A stretch of 6,422 bases of DNA from Bacteroidota bacterium (lineage in GTDB: Bacteria > Bacteroidota > Ignavibacteria > Ignavibacteriales > Ignavibacteriaceae), in the NCBI GenBank assembly GCA_021790055.1, contig JAJYIL010000184.1:1-6422 (forward strand), read 5' to 3'. Made by a program: the position numbers and the translations under genes. Under the pieces are notes generated by a model that ran no database searches, was not told where the DNA came from, and worked only from the letters and a program-made list of their open reading frames with translations. Shown piece by piece: positions 6,413 through 6,422 of this stretch (the stretch's first letter is position 1; every line of letters starts with the position of its first letter).

Positions 6413-6422
6413 AAAATAATTC

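Overview
The window looks like chromosomal DNA from a Bacteroidota/Ignavibacteriota-type bacterium. This is an inference from several weak signs: low GC, mostly weak or absent Shine-Dalgarno sites, a TAnnTTTG-type promoter candidate, a compact secreted M1 peptidase, and intergenic stretches built from very short AT-rich repeats. No taxonomic marker gene is present, so the assignment is tentative. I see no obvious new multi-gene defence or mobile system. The unusual material is in the two intergenic regions.

Layout, left to right. Positions 1-843 (minus) hold a secreted or lipoprotein L,D-transpeptidase (YkuD fold, complete HX16SHGCVR active-site motif); its C-terminal end lies outside the window. 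Positions 877-1151 (minus) hold two decayed small genes that I read as the tail of a DUF4160-like gene overlapping a DUF2442-like gene. The second is broken by an in-frame TAG at its sixth codon and is cut short. Positions 1154-2977 (minus) hold a complete uvrC. Positions 2978-3353 are a gene-free, repeat-rich spacer with an octamer tandem repeat, a heptamer-based hairpin, a small GC-rich hairpin and a second long inverted repeat. Positions 3354-4598 (minus) hold a complete glgC with a clear ribosome binding site and a good sigma70-like promoter. Positions 4599-4693 are a compact divergent promoter region. Positions 4694-6412 (plus) hold a complete exported M1-family zinc metallopeptidase.

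The genes do not form one pathway. UvrC is the nuclease subunit of nucleotide excision repair, GlgC makes ADP-glucose for glycogen, the L,D-transpeptidase acts on peptidoglycan, and the M1 peptidase trims peptides outside the cytoplasm. glgC, uvrC, the relic genes and the L,D-transpeptidase gene all run leftward. The 376-base repeat-rich spacer probably separates glgC from a uvrC-to-transpeptidase transcript. glgC and the M1 gene are divergent and may share control elements because their predicted promoters overlap.
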